Positions 1-7,528 are shown, numbered from the stretch's first letter. The stretch is DNA of 14,034 nucleotides from Bacillota bacterium (GCA_023420935.1 JAEZUR010000018.1:1-14034); one strand, 5' to 3'. Notes: a model not told the origin generated them from the letters alone. Program-made: numbers and translations.

Positions 1-186
1 GTATTAACGTACGAACATATCATTAATAAAATATGGGGACCTTTTGCACTGAAAGATAACCAGATATTACGTGTTAACATGGCCAATATACGCCGTAAAT
101 TAGAGAAAAACCCTGCTGATCCAAAATATATTTTTACAGAAGTTGGGGTTGGATATCGTATGGTGGAGGAAGAAGAGACCGTATAA
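1..186 (+). CDS. kdpE: KdpE-type response regulator, C-terminal fragment
   Basis: Open at the left edge, so only the last 61 codons are present. The reading frame from base 1 to the TAA at 184-186 gives the end of an OmpR/PhoB-type winged-helix DNA-binding domain: an LTYEHIINKIWGP start, then LRVNMANIRRKLE (recognition-helix region), then FTEVGVGYRM (C-terminal hairpin). The WGP...LRV.M..IR.KLE..P..P.....E.G.GYR pattern matches KdpE, the regulator of the high-affinity K+ ATPase operon, better than PhoB or VanR. This is judged from memory of the E. coli protein. The receiver domain and any kdp genes lie outside the window. The gene is closed 12 bases downstream by a strong hairpin and is convergent with the xylanase gene. 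The winged-helix family assignment is firm; the KdpE specificity is probable. Confidence 0.78.
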   Translation, partial: VLTYEHIINKIWGPFALKDNQILRVNMANIRRKLEKNPADPKYIFTEVGVGYRMVEEEETV

Positions 187-198
187 ATAAGCTTAGAT

Positions 199-260
199 AA
201 GGCTGTTGTAAAATGTAGACCAATCTATTTAGAGATTGCTAGATTTTACAACAGCCTTTT
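199..260 (+). terminator. Intrinsic terminator of the kdpE-type gene
   Basis: A perfect 16-bp stem pairs 199-214 with 243-258, and a smaller nested stem pairs caatct (221-226) with agattg (233-238). The plus strand continues as TTTTACTTATTT, which favours termination in that direction. It lies between two convergent genes and could also stop minus-strand transcripts from the xylanase gene, although the minus-side T-tract is poor. Confidence 0.85.
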
Positions 261-316
261 ACTTATTTCACCGCTACTTTATACATTTTATCTATGATTA
301 CTTATTACGTGATCGC

Positions 317-3300
317 TTATTTTACCTTTAGTTTTAATCTAACATTTTTTGTTGATCCATTATATAATTTGATAGTGGCAGTTATGATAACTTCCCCTTT
401 TGCCTTTGCTTTTATCATTCCTGTTTTATCAATACTAGCAATTTTTTTATCACTAACCTGATACGTAATTGTAACAGCACCAACTGCATCTGATGTAGTT
501 TTACTTGTAACCTTGTCAGTTAGTTCTAAGCAATCTGGAAGATCTACATCCATAGAAATGCTATCTCCTGATTTTACACTAGATTTGGCTGTGGTTAGCT
601 TTATTTGATCTTTCAGTGGTGTAATAAGAGATGCATCTGCTTTTTGGTTAAGAACCACATAGGTAGATCCATCCGTTGCATAAAAGGTCACTTTTCCGTT
701 CTTATCTACAACCGCTGAATATCCCCCTTTTATGGTTTCTAATCTCTGCGTCACTTCATTTACTCTGTAAACATAAACCCTCTCTCCAGCCTTACGAATC
801 TTAGTTGAAAGAGAGACGATACCAGGGAAAACACTGTCTTTTGCAGGGATAACACTGGTTCCCTGAAACGTTTGATTCTTTAATAATTTGCTGATAACAA
901 CATTTTTATCTGTTAATTTCTGAAGGGAACTCTCTTCCACTTTAATTATATTATTATCTGGATTTGTTTTTGTTTTATCTTCTGGATTTGATGGTGTGTT
1001 GTTTGTCGGATTAGATGGATTCGATGGGTTGGATGGTGTACCTGGACCATCATTTCCTCCTGAACCTTTCAATAAGGATACCGTACCAAATACGGATGGA
1101 TTTGTATAACCTACACCTTTTTCATCGTACCAGTTATAGGTACCTGCTCTACTTCCATTTCCCGTGTCGTCATTGATCTGAAAGTCTATACCTACCAATT
1201 GTCCTGTCTGTGGCACCACATCTGTCCACTTAATTGCAGCTTCAATACTATACCCCGTTTCTGTTTGCTTTGCTACAGACTTAATATTTTCAGCCGTACA
1301 TTTTGTTCCGTTAAATGATGCTTCGTTGTCATAATTAATTCTGTATTGACAATCATCCACTTCATAAGAAGCAGTTTTCCCATTGTTCTGATCAAGAAAA
1401 ATCTCGAGAGAATCTTGTTCATATTTATTGACACTTGCTTTGGACAATTTATGATCTGTTACATCCGCATATACATAAAGATAGGTATCATCCCACATTG
1501 CTCGTACATTAGCACTGGCTTCTGGAGTTCCTGTTTTCACAGTTAGTGGAAGTACCCCTTGCTTCTGCCATATGTTATCTAAGCTTCCATCCAAGTTAGG
1601 TGTTCCATAATTTAATTCAGCAAATGGTTTCATAGTCGCTACACCATAATACTTACTAGATGTTTCTTGTGTATTCTTTAAATCATTCCAAGGTAATCGC
1701 ACTCCATCTTTAGTGACAACCAGATCAAATCCGATCTTATCTCCAACCTTTTTGTTGCTAAGAGGTATTGAAATAACTCCTTCATATCCCTGTTCTGTTA
1801 AAACAGCATTACTTCGATCCAGAGAATACGTATTAATCGTTGCAGTATCCGTTCGATTATTGTCTGCTTCTACAAATAACGTAATCTTATCTCCTACGGT
1901 ATCTGTTTTATCTGGTACTTGAACACGTACTTTCATTTGTGTCTCATTCCATGCAATCTGGAATTTAATCTCTGTCCCACTACTTGTATATCTTGTCACT
2001 GGAACAGTGCTCCATTTATCTTTGGTAGAATAAAGAGTGGTAATAGAATTAATATAAGGTTCTAATTGGCCAGGATCAACGATTCCGTAATAAGCTGGTT
2101 TTGCCTGATAATTATCATCAAACAAAAGTGGGCATTGCTTTCTCTTTCCATCTGCTCCACCACCTACAAAGCTTGCACTTTGTAACCAAGATGCCCCGTC
2201 ATGAGTTCCCCATAAGGTAACTGCTGAAACCTCGATTCCTTCTTCTTTATCAAGTGCATATAACGTATCAAACAAAGATTTATAACGATATGCCTGTTTA
2301 GTATATTCTGCTGCCTGATTGGTTCCATTATAATCCATACTAGATTGTAGATCCAACTCCGTCAATTGCACCTCATCAACGATACCAGAATAAGCTCTTA
2401 ATGCCTGTTCAAATCCTTCTACAGATGGAGAATCCATGTTGTAATGAGCTTGCATACCCATGCCACTGATTCTTGCACCTGGATACTCTTTAATCTTACG
2501 AAGAAGATTACAGATTGCGACACATTTTGCAGGATCTGTCTCACCATAATCATTATAGAATAACTTAACATGTTCTGGTGCATATTGATTTGCCAAACGG
2601 AATGCTTCTGTTATGTAACTATCATCCCCTTTAAACACTTGGTACCAATTGGAGATTCCTTGACTACCATTGGAGATGCGTAAACTATTTGGATTGGAAC
2701 CACTGTTATAATCACTGGTCTCAATTTGTTCATTTACAACATCCCATGCATATATGATGCCCTTATACTTACTGTCTGCCCCATCATAATGCTGAATTAC
2801 CGTTTTAATATAGTTGTCCAGACGACCTAGCATTACCTCTGGGGTAACGTATGCTCCTTGGGTGGTATATCCCTCTTTAAAGAACCAATCTGGAGTTTGT
2901 GAATGCCACACTAAGACATGTCCTCTGACTCCAATGGTATCTTCCGGATGCGTTGTATTGTATTGTAAGATATAATCCATAATTTTATCTGCATTGGTAA
3001 AGTTTAATACCAAGTCTCCTTGTGAATCTAGAGTCGCTGTAGATCCAAGAAAGGATTCTGGCTTCATTTCATTTTCCGCCGTAACACTATTAAAGTGTTT
3101 GGTTACTAATCTCATACGATCGCTATCTGTTAATGCACTTACTGGTATAGCTACACCTGTTTTTCCTGCCAAAGTTTCTTGACTACCTAAAAATTGCTTC
3201 AGTGGTGTCAAATCCTCTTGGATTGGATGTCCTTGTTTCACTTCCCCCTCTATCACAATATTATCTACATAGAAATCACCTAATTCTTCTGATTCCATAT

Positions 3301-4207
3301 AGACAAATGCATTGGTTGCATTGGATGGGATATCATAACTTCCTGCGATATCAACATAAATAGCACTTCCCGTGGCAACGGTAGCCATTCTATTATAACT
3401 TGTACTGCCATCCATATCATATTGAATACTTAAGAACATAGAGGGATTCTCACTCTTCACTTTAGCTGCAAATTTCACCGTTGTTCCAATGTATTGATTC
3501 ACATCAAAGTTAACCCCATTCCAATTCTGTGTTCTACCAGAAACTTTCAATGCTTTCGACCCTTCTACTCCTGTTGCCTCTTCAATGGTCAGTGTAGCAC
3601 CACGTTCTATAGCAAGATGACTTGTTCCTTCAAAATCCTCTAATATTTTAGTTCCTCCAGAAGAAGGTATCGTAACTTTAATGTCATCTACCATGATTGG
3701 TTCTAATGCAACCGCACCGTTGGATTGTATATAAATATACACCTCCATTGCATCACTTGGAACATCAAAGGATCCACTAAAAGTGGTATAAGAATCCACT
3801 AACGTTGCGGCATTCTGAATCCATTTATATTCTGTATTATCTCCTTGCTTGTACTGAATGCCCAATATACCTTCCGTGTTGGCACTGCGTACTTTAGCGG
3901 TAACCGAGACTGTTTTACCAATCGTAGTATCAGCTTGAATCTGTAAGCCATTCCAATCATTACTTCTACCACTGATTGTTAGCTCGTGATTTCCATTCGT
4001 TTGTTCCGTTACTCCAATCGTTGCCCCTCGTCCCATAATAGAGGTAACATAACTTCCATTTTCGAAATTCTCATCAACAAGTACGGTAACATCCGACTCG
4101 ATTGTCGGTAATTCATTTACTCCTTCTGCAAAGCTAACTGGCGCAGATAAGAGAACTAGTATTGCTGCCATAAAGATGGCAAGTGATCTTTGAACCTTTC
4201 GTTTCAT
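317..4207 (-). CDS. Secreted multidomain GH10 endo-1,4-beta-xylanase
   Basis: Secreted enzyme that should hydrolyse internal beta-1,4 links of xylan. Residues 1-28 form a signal peptide (KRK, hydrophobic core, cut near SFA-EG) with no lipobox. Two CBM22-like domains follow (about 42-180 and 188-322), both with the GRxxxWNG pattern. The GH10 barrel spans about 335-712. Its acid/base is probably E493 in WDVVNE and its nucleophile E617 in QLTELDL; the RGHVLVWHSQTP strand is intact. A degenerate CBM9-like domain (about 715-860) and a clearer CBM9 (about 865-1046, with DSLEIFLDQNNGK) come next, then an Asn-Pro-Ser linker (1050-1085), an unassigned beta-rich domain (about 1088-1195) and a bacterial Ig-like (Big_2) domain (about 1203-1296). 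No SLH, dockerin or LPXTG motif is visible, so the protein is probably released or wall-associated through its C-terminal domains. ATG start with a G6 ribosome binding site at 4213-4218. Monocistronic. Confidence 0.95.
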   Translation of the reverse strand: MKRKVQRSLAIFMAAILVLLSAPVSFAEGVNELPTIESDVTVLVDENFENGSYVTSIMGRGATIGVTEQTNGNHELTISGRSNDWNGLQIQADTTIGKTVSVTAKVRSANTEGILGIQYKQGDNTEYKWIQNAATLVDSYTTFSGSFDVPSDAMEVYIYIQSNGAVALEPIMVDDIKVTIPSSGGTKILEDFEGTSHLAIERGATLTIEEATGVEGSKALKVSGRTQNWNGVNFDVNQYIGTTVKFAAKVKSENPSMFLSIQYDMDGSTSYNRMATVATGSAIYVDIAGSYDIPSNATNAFVYMESEELGDFYVDNIVIEGEVKQGHPIQEDLTPLKQFLGSQETLAGKTGVAIPVSALTDSDRMRLVTKHFNSVTAENEMKPESFLGSTATLDSQGDLVLNFTNADKIMDYILQYNTTHPEDTIGVRGHVLVWHSQTPDWFFKEGYTTQGAYVTPEVMLGRLDNYIKTVIQHYDGADSKYKGIIYAWDVVNEQIETSDYNSGSNPNSLRISNGSQGISNWYQVFKGDDSYITEAFRLANQYAPEHVKLFYNDYGETDPAKCVAICNLLRKIKEYPGARISGMGMQAHYNMDSPSVEGFEQALRAYSGIVDEVQLTELDLQSSMDYNGTNQAAEYTKQAYRYKSLFDTLYALDKEEGIEVSAVTLWGTHDGASWLQSASFVGGGADGKRKQCPLLFDDNYQAKPAYYGIVDPGQLEPYINSITTLYSTKDKWSTVPVTRYTSSGTEIKFQIAWNETQMKVRVQVPDKTDTVGDKITLFVEADNNRTDTATINTYSLDRSNAVLTEQGYEGVISIPLSNKKVGDKIGFDLVVTKDGVRLPWNDLKNTQETSSKYYGVATMKPFAELNYGTPNLDGSLDNIWQKQGVLPLTVKTGTPEASANVRAMWDDTYLYVYADVTDHKLSKASVNKYEQDSLEIFLDQNNGKTASYEVDDCQYRINYDNEASFNGTKCTAENIKSVAKQTETGYSIEAAIKWTDVVPQTGQLVGIDFQINDDTGNGSRAGTYNWYDEKGVGYTNPSVFGTVSLLKGSGGNDGPGTPSNPSNPSNPTNNTPSNPEDKTKTNPDNNIIKVEESSLQKLTDKNVVISKLLKNQTFQGTSVIPAKDSVFPGIVSLSTKIRKAGERVYVYRVNEVTQRLETIKGGYSAVVDKNGKVTFYATDGSTYVVLNQKADASLITPLKDQIKLTTAKSSVKSGDSISMDVDLPDCLELTDKVTSKTTSDAVGAVTITYQVSDKKIASIDKTGMIKAKAKGEVIITATIKLYNGSTKNVRLKLKVK

Positions 4208-4228
4208 TGTAACCCCCCTTTTCTTTGT

Positions 4229-4254
4229 TCACTAAAAGTGACGCTATCATTATA
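4229..4254 (-). promoter_or_regulatory. Candidate -10 box and operator-like palindrome of the xylanase gene
   Basis: Reading the minus strand, TATAAT lies at 4254-4249, and the interrupted palindrome TCACT-N3-AGTGA (4229-4241) covers the predicted start of transcription. No good -35 box sits 16-18 bases upstream, so either an activator is needed or another promoter is used. A second TATAAT further up, with TTGGGT 16 bases before it, overlaps the box at 4306-4317. Confidence 0.35.
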
Positions 4255-4283
4255 CTTTTTATCCTCTTCCAAATTACCCCACA

Positions 4284-4317
4284 AATTATATAATTTATCC
4301 CTAAGAATTATATAACT
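4284..4317. repeat. Twin AT-rich palindromic boxes upstream of the xylanase gene
   Basis: AATTATATAATT at 4284-4295 (palindromic; 14 bp with flanks) recurs with one change as AATTATATAACT at 4306-4317. The start-to-start distance is 22 bp, about two helical turns, which would place both on one DNA face. They may be regulator sites, or one may simply be a -10 box in AT-rich DNA. Confidence 0.4.
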
Positions 4318-4333
4318 TCATACAAGCTACCCA

Positions 4334-4368
4334 ACAATAGAAAGTATGCTCCGCGAACTTTCTATTGT
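4334..4368. repeat. Perfect 12-bp inverted repeat between yitT-like gene and xylanase gene
   Basis: ACAATAGAAAGT (4334-4345) is exactly repeated in inverse at 4357-4368 around an 11-base GC-richer centre. No T-run follows on either strand, and the yitT-like gene already has its own terminator, so this is not an obvious terminator. It lies about 80 bp upstream of the candidate xylanase -10 box, a position compatible with an activator or repressor site. Confidence 0.5.
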
Positions 4369-4376
4369 CACGAATC

Positions 4377-4409
4377 AAAAAAGGCTAGACTCCTACGAAT
4401 CTAACCCTT
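4377..4409 (-). terminator. Terminator of the yitT-like gene
   Basis: In the minus direction an imperfect hairpin with a six-base CGTAGG loop is formed, with one bulged G and two G-T pairs. The AGTCTAGCC arm is followed directly by a run of T (complement of 4377-4382). It begins about 28 bases after the stop codon at 4437. Confidence 0.75.
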
Positions 4410-4436
4410 GCATTGCTTCAATATGTATTGAACTTC

Positions 4437-5294
4437 CTAGTGAATTGCCTTCTTTTTATATTTCTTTCCTGCAACCTCAACATTACCAATGGTAATCAGT
4501 GCATTTTGATCAAAATCTAATATTATACTTTTTAATTTCGTTAGCTCAAGTCTTGACACAACTACATAGATTACATTAGTAGGCATCTTGGAGTACCCAC
4601 CTTTTCCATCAATTAACGTAATTCCTCGGCCTAATCTGGCAATAACAGCTTCCGCAATTATTTCATTCTTACTTGATATAATCATGACCGCTTTTGATTC
4701 ATCCAGACCTTCCACTACGATATCAATTACCTTAAATGCAATGAAATATGTAATCAATGAATACATTGCCCTATCCCATCCGTAGACAAAACCAGCACCA
4801 ATTAGAATAAATACATTCATACACATGACTATCTCTCCTATGGAGAAACTTGTCTTCTTATCAAATATAATTGCTACAATTTCTGTTCCATCCAAAGAAC
4901 CACCAGCACGAATAATTAACCCCACTCCAATTCCATTAATAATACCACCAAAAATGGCAGCTAGAAATACATCATGGGTTAGCTCAACTACAGGATGTAA
5001 AGCAGAAACACCAAATGACAAACATACTACTGCAAAAAATGTACTAATTACAAATGTCTTTCCTATCTGTTTATACCCAAGCATAAAAAATGGAATATTC
5101 AGCGCAAATGTAAATACCCCCAAGGGAATATTAGTTAAGTAACTAGAGATTATGGAAATACCAACTATCCCGCCGTCAATGATATTGTTCGGTACCAAAA
5201 AAACCTCTAATGCTACCGAAGTCAAGGAGGCACCCACCATGATCATCAACATTCTACTAATAATAGAACGTATTTTTACTTTTTTACTTGCCAT
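4437..5294 (-). CDS. YitT-family membrane protein with DUF2179 domain
   Basis: A 285-residue protein with the family layout: about five or six hydrophobic segments in residues 10-195 (YitT_membrane, formerly DUF161) and a soluble DUF2179 domain at about 201-276. Family hallmarks visible are VPNNIIDGG (35-42), the GGSLDGTE loop (131-138) and the C-terminal G-R-G-x-T...G-x-G-G-Y stretch typical of DUF2179. Length is normal for the family, whose biochemical role is not established; proteins of this type sit in the cytoplasmic membrane. The ATG start is fixed by GGAGGT six bases upstream (5300-5305). It follows the glycosyltransferase gene by 108 bp but has its own extended -10 promoter and its own terminator. 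There is no sign that it belongs with the xylanase gene. Family assignment is firm, function unknown. Confidence 0.9.
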   Translation of the reverse strand: MASKKVKIRSIISRMLMIMVGASLTSVALEVFLVPNNIIDGGIVGISIISSYLTNIPLGVFTFALNIPFFMLGYKQIGKTFVISTFFAVVCLSFGVSALHPVVELTHDVFLAAIFGGIINGIGVGLIIRAGGSLDGTEIVAIIFDKKTSFSIGEIVMCMNVFILIGAGFVYGWDRAMYSLITYFIAFKVIDIVVEGLDESKAVMIISSKNEIIAEAVIARLGRGITLIDGKGGYSKMPTNVIYVVVSRLELTKLKSIILDFDQNALITIGNVEVAGKKYKKKAIH

Positions 5295-5344
5295 CTATTA
5301 CCTCCGTATTTTACATTTACTCTAATCATTATTATTCGTTCTAG

Positions 5345-5353
5345 ATTATAACA
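5345..5353 (-). promoter_or_regulatory. Extended -10 promoter of the yitT-like gene
   Basis: The minus strand reads TGT-TATAAT (5353 to 5345), a consensus -10 box with the TGn extension. No convincing -35 box is seen, as is usual for extended -10 promoters. The start codon lies about 50 bases downstream. Confidence 0.6.
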
Positions 5354-5402
5354 CATGCATCGTATAATTTGGAGGTTATTTTACAGAATTATATTTTAAT
5401 AT

Positions 5403-6401
5403 TTAGGTCAACAGCCTTCTATATATTTGGTTTAATCGAAGACCAACAGATCCCAACTCCTTGGTTCTTATCATCTCATACCCTTTTTCTGATACCTCTG
5501 GAAGCTCCTTACATAATAACTTATTAATCTGATTCTTAAAATCTTCTATGGTATGGCATTTGTAAACCATTTCATTGGCTTGTAACCAATCCTTATATAT
5601 AGGTATATCACGTATGATAACTGGTATCTTCATTGCAAGCGCTTCTAATAAGACAATTCCTTCCGTTTCTTCAAAAGTTAAAAATAAGAAACCATCACTA
5701 CCAGCATAAGCATCCCGTATCTCTTCTTTTGTTACATAACCCGGGAAGAAAAGATTGGGTAACTTGGTGCAGACTGCCTCTTTTACTTTTTTGGGTACTA
5801 GACTTAGATTCGTGTAACCAAACCAGATAAACTTATACTCCGGCATACTTCTTGCAAGTTCCACAAAATCCAAAATGCCTTTTCGTTCAATATAATGTCC
5901 CACAGATACAATTACCTTATCATCAGACTTAAATTGGTATTTCTTTCGAAATTCTTTGCCATCCCCTTGCTCCTTTGAAAAGAAAGCCAAATCAATTCCA
6001 TTGGACAATTGCACCACTGGTTTTCTTACCCCGTAGCTTTCGATTAATTTTTTTGAATAATCGGAAGGCGTAATAATTATATCACCCAAACCATAGCAAA
6101 AAATAATCCACTTTTTATAAATTGGCGCAAACAAATTCGACCCAAGAAATGATCGTTTAAAATCCTCCATGGTGGAATGACCATAATAGATAACCTTTTT
6201 GTGTTTAGATTTTGCAATGATTGCAGCCAACACCGAATCAGGCAGTATGGTATTTAATTGTATAATATCGTATTGAGATCTTGTATTGGTTGTGTAAGGT
6301 ATCCCGTTATCATGTAGTGCCTTCTTCTGATGTTCAAAGGCTCGTCCAACCCCACTTTTCTTTACTAGATTCATTCCACCACTATATAATAAGATTCTCA
6401 T
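5403..6401 (-). CDS. GT4-family glycosyltransferase, glycolipid synthase-like
   Basis: A 332-residue GT-B retaining glycosyltransferase. The C-terminal half has the GT4 donor-binding features: VGHYIERKG (167-175, with R173/K174) and the EX7E motif E245-E253 in FEETEGIVLLEALA, followed by PVIIRDIP. NGIDL (134-138) marks the domain linker. The N-terminus, with K-S-G-V-G-R-A-F-E-H-Q (15-25), closely recalls the LafB/CpoA/alpha-DGDG synthase group, which adds a second sugar to monoglucosyl-diacylglycerol at the membrane. That specific role is inferred from memory of the family; a different sugar-lipid acceptor is possible. The usual lafA-like partner is not adjacent. ATG start with AAGGAGG at 6409-6415. 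A long RNA-type hairpin lies directly upstream of the ribosome binding site. No terminator is visible after the stop, so read-through into the yitT-like gene is possible. Confidence 0.85.
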   Translation of the reverse strand: MRILLYSGGMNLVKKSGVGRAFEHQKKALHDNGIPYTTNTRSQYDIIQLNTILPDSVLAAIIAKSKHKKVIYYGHSTMEDFKRSFLGSNLFAPIYKKWIIFCYGLGDIIITPSDYSKKLIESYGVRKPVVQLSNGIDLAFFSKEQGDGKEFRKKYQFKSDDKVIVSVGHYIERKGILDFVELARSMPEYKFIWFGYTNLSLVPKKVKEAVCTKLPNLFFPGYVTKEEIRDAYAGSDGFLFLTFEETEGIVLLEALAMKIPVIIRDIPIYKDWLQANEMVYKCHTIEDFKNQINKLLCKELPEVSEKGYEMIRTKELGSVGLRLNQIYRRLLT

Positions 6402-6425
6402 GAAAAAACCTCCTTCACAAATATA

Positions 6426-6513
6426 TATGAAATAAAATAAAAGACGGAAAATTGAAAATAATTATTATATTAATTATTTCCAACTTCCCGTCTAACTAAC
6501 GTTTTATTTCATA
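6426..6513 (-). promoter_or_regulatory. Long leader hairpin, possible attenuator of the glycosyltransferase gene
   Basis: An outer perfect 12-bp inverted repeat (6426-6437 with 6502-6513) encloses a 23-bp inner stem (6442-6464 with 6471-6493). In minus-strand RNA all 23 inner positions pair, three of them as G-U; in plus-strand RNA those three would be A-C mismatches. The minus strand continues CUUUUAUUUUAUUUC after the inner stem, like an intrinsic terminator. The structure ends only 11 bases before the AAGGAGG of the glycosyltransferase gene. It could be a leader attenuator or a second terminator for the tRNA operon upstream. Confidence 0.6.
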
Positions 6514-6544
6514 ATTTGTCTAGAGTTCAATATATTGTATCAGC

Positions 6545-6588
6545 AAAAAAAGAAGAACCCGTAAGCTCAATGCTTACGGATTCTTCTT
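6545..6588 (-). terminator. Terminator of the seven-tRNA operon
   Basis: A 17-bp stem (6550-6566 with 6572-6588, one U-G pair in minus-strand RNA) with a five-base loop is followed on the minus strand by an uninterrupted T-run. It starts eight bases after the end of tRNA-Leu. Confidence 0.92.
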
Positions 6589-6596
6589 TTCAATAC

Positions 6597-6676
6597 TGCG
6601 GATGACAGGAATCGAACCTGCACGGTCTCCCACTAGATCCTAAGTCTAGCGCGTCTGCCAGTTCCGCCACATCCGC
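6597..6676 (-). tRNA. tRNA-Leu (anticodon UAG)
   Basis: Full cloverleaf with acceptor GCGGATG/CATCCGC, discriminator A, anticodon arm CTAGA-CTTAGGA-TCTAG and a longer, 11-base class II variable arm, as expected for leucine. No CCA is encoded. It is the last gene of the operon, directly before the terminator. Confidence 0.95.
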
Positions 6677-6681
6677 ATATG

Positions 6682-6701
6682 TTAAACACCGAAGTGTTTA
6701 A
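6682..6701 (-). other. UUCG-capped hairpin between tRNA-Lys and tRNA-Leu
   Basis: On the minus strand TTAAACAC-TTCG-GTGTTTAA forms a perfect 8-bp stem closed by the extra-stable C(UUCG)G tetraloop. There is no T-run, so it is more likely a spacer or processing hairpin than a terminator. Confidence 0.6.
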
Positions 6702-6702
6702 A

Positions 6703-6775
6703 TGAGACATCCGGGGTTCGAACCCGGGACAACTTGATTAAAAGTCAAGTGCTCTACCAACTGAGCTAATATCCC
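6703..6775 (-). tRNA. tRNA-Lys (anticodon UUU)
   Basis: 73-nt cloverleaf with anticodon arm CTTGA-CTTTTAA-TCAAG, T arm CCGGG-TTCGAAC-CCCGG and discriminator A. The acceptor stem closes with two G-U pairs. No CCA encoded. Confidence 0.95.
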
Positions 6776-6828
6776 ATAAGAACTTCATCTATGTACACCA
6801 CAGATGCAAGATTAATTAAAATCTTGAA

Positions 6829-6900
6829 CTGGGCTAGCTGGATTCGAACCAGCGACTGCAGGAGTCAAAGTCCTGTGCCTTACCGCTTGGCGATAGCCCA
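6829..6900 (-). tRNA. tRNA-Gln (anticodon UUG)
   Basis: 72-nt cloverleaf starting with T1 (acceptor TGGGCTA/TAGCCCA), discriminator G and anticodon arm CAGGA-CTTTGAC-TCCTG. The T1-A72 pair with G73 is characteristic of glutamine tRNAs. No CCA encoded. Confidence 0.95.
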
Positions 6901-6937
6901 TCAAATATAAAATGTCGCCATGCTAGAAACTGACGAA

Positions 6938-7012
6938 GGTGGATAGAGGGATTCGAACCCTCGGCCTCCAGAGCCACAATCTGGCGCGCTAACCAACTGC
7001 GCTATACCCACC
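6938..7012 (-). tRNA. tRNA-His (anticodon GUG)
   Basis: Anticodon arm CCAGA-TTGTGGC-TCTGG. The gene encodes the extra G at position -1 (complement of 7012) opposite discriminator C73 (6938), the identity element of histidine tRNAs. No CCA encoded. Confidence 0.95.
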
Positions 7013-7042
7013 ATAATTCCACCTTACGGCGATTAGAACAAA

Positions 7043-7116
7043 CGTGCCAGAAGGGATTCGAACCCCCGACAACCGGCTTAGAAGGCCGATGCTCTATCCA
7101 GCTGAGCTACTAGCAC
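7043..7116 (-). tRNA. tRNA-Arg (anticodon UCU)
   Basis: 74-nt cloverleaf with anticodon arm TCGGC-CTTCTAA-GCCGG, acceptor GTGCTAG/CTGGCAC and discriminator G. Reads AGA and possibly AGG codons. No CCA encoded. Confidence 0.95.
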
Positions 7117-7172
7117 GTATTCATCCATAAATTAAGACAAAGAAATTAATCCTTGTCGTTATTTAGAATGCA

Positions 7173-7243
7173 AGCGGGTGATGGGAATCGAACCCACGTA
7201 TCTAGCTTGGAAGGCTAGTGTTCTACCATTGAACTACACCCGC
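7173..7243 (-). tRNA. tRNA-Gly (anticodon UCC)
   Basis: 71-nt cloverleaf with acceptor GCGGGTG/CACCCGC, anticodon arm CTAGC-CTTCCAA-GCTAG and discriminator T, as usual for Gly tRNAs of Firmicutes. No CCA encoded. Confidence 0.95.
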
Positions 7244-7275
7244 ATATTAAATTGTTAAAAACAAAAAGTTTTTAG

Positions 7276-7350
7276 TCGGGGTGACAGGATTCGAACCTGC
7301 GACCTCTTGATCCCAAATCAAGCGCTCTAGCCAAGCTGAGCCACACCCCG
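7276..7350 (-). tRNA. tRNA-Pro (anticodon UGG)
   Basis: 75-nt cloverleaf with C1-G72 acceptor CGGGGTG/CACCCCG, anticodon arm CTTGA-TTTGGGA-TCAAG and discriminator A. First gene of the operon, about 40 bases downstream of the -10 box. No CCA encoded. Confidence 0.95.
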
Positions 7351-7392
7351 TTGGTGTTTTTTATTTTGTCGTCTCTGTCGGACGCAAGAATT

Positions 7393-7421
7393 ATTATAGT
7401 ACAGGTCATAATAAAAGTCAA
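7393..7421 (-). promoter_or_regulatory. Strong sigma-A promoter of the Pro-Gly-Arg-His-Gln-Lys-Leu tRNA operon
   Basis: TTGACT (7421-7416) and TATAAT (7398-7393) are separated by exactly 17 bases. The DNA just upstream of the -35 box (about 7422-7446) is almost pure A/T, resembling an UP element as expected for stable RNA genes. Confidence 0.92.
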
Positions 7422-7528
7422 CATCTTTTTTATATTTTTTTCTATTCGTTAATTTGTTTAAAAAATATATGAAATTCCGACTTTTTATAGACACTATGTC
7501 CTGAGAAATACATAATATTTACACATTT

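Noticed and set aside
199..258. 16-bp inverted repeat as a mobile-element end
   Set aside because: Position just after a stop codon, nested stem and T-rich tail make an intrinsic terminator the simple explanation.
1346..3182. Plus-strand open reading frames inside the xylanase gene
   Set aside because: Short antisense frames without ribosome binding sites, fully inside a well-supported coding sequence.
4588..5142. Plus-strand open reading frames opposite the yitT-like gene
   Set aside because: Shadows of the real minus-strand gene; their hydrophobic, Pro/Ile-rich products mirror the membrane segments.
6426..6513. The long inverted repeat as a miniature transposable element
   Set aside because: No flanking target-site duplication is visible, and the G-U pattern favours a transcribed RNA hairpin on one strand. 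Other genomic copies could not be checked.
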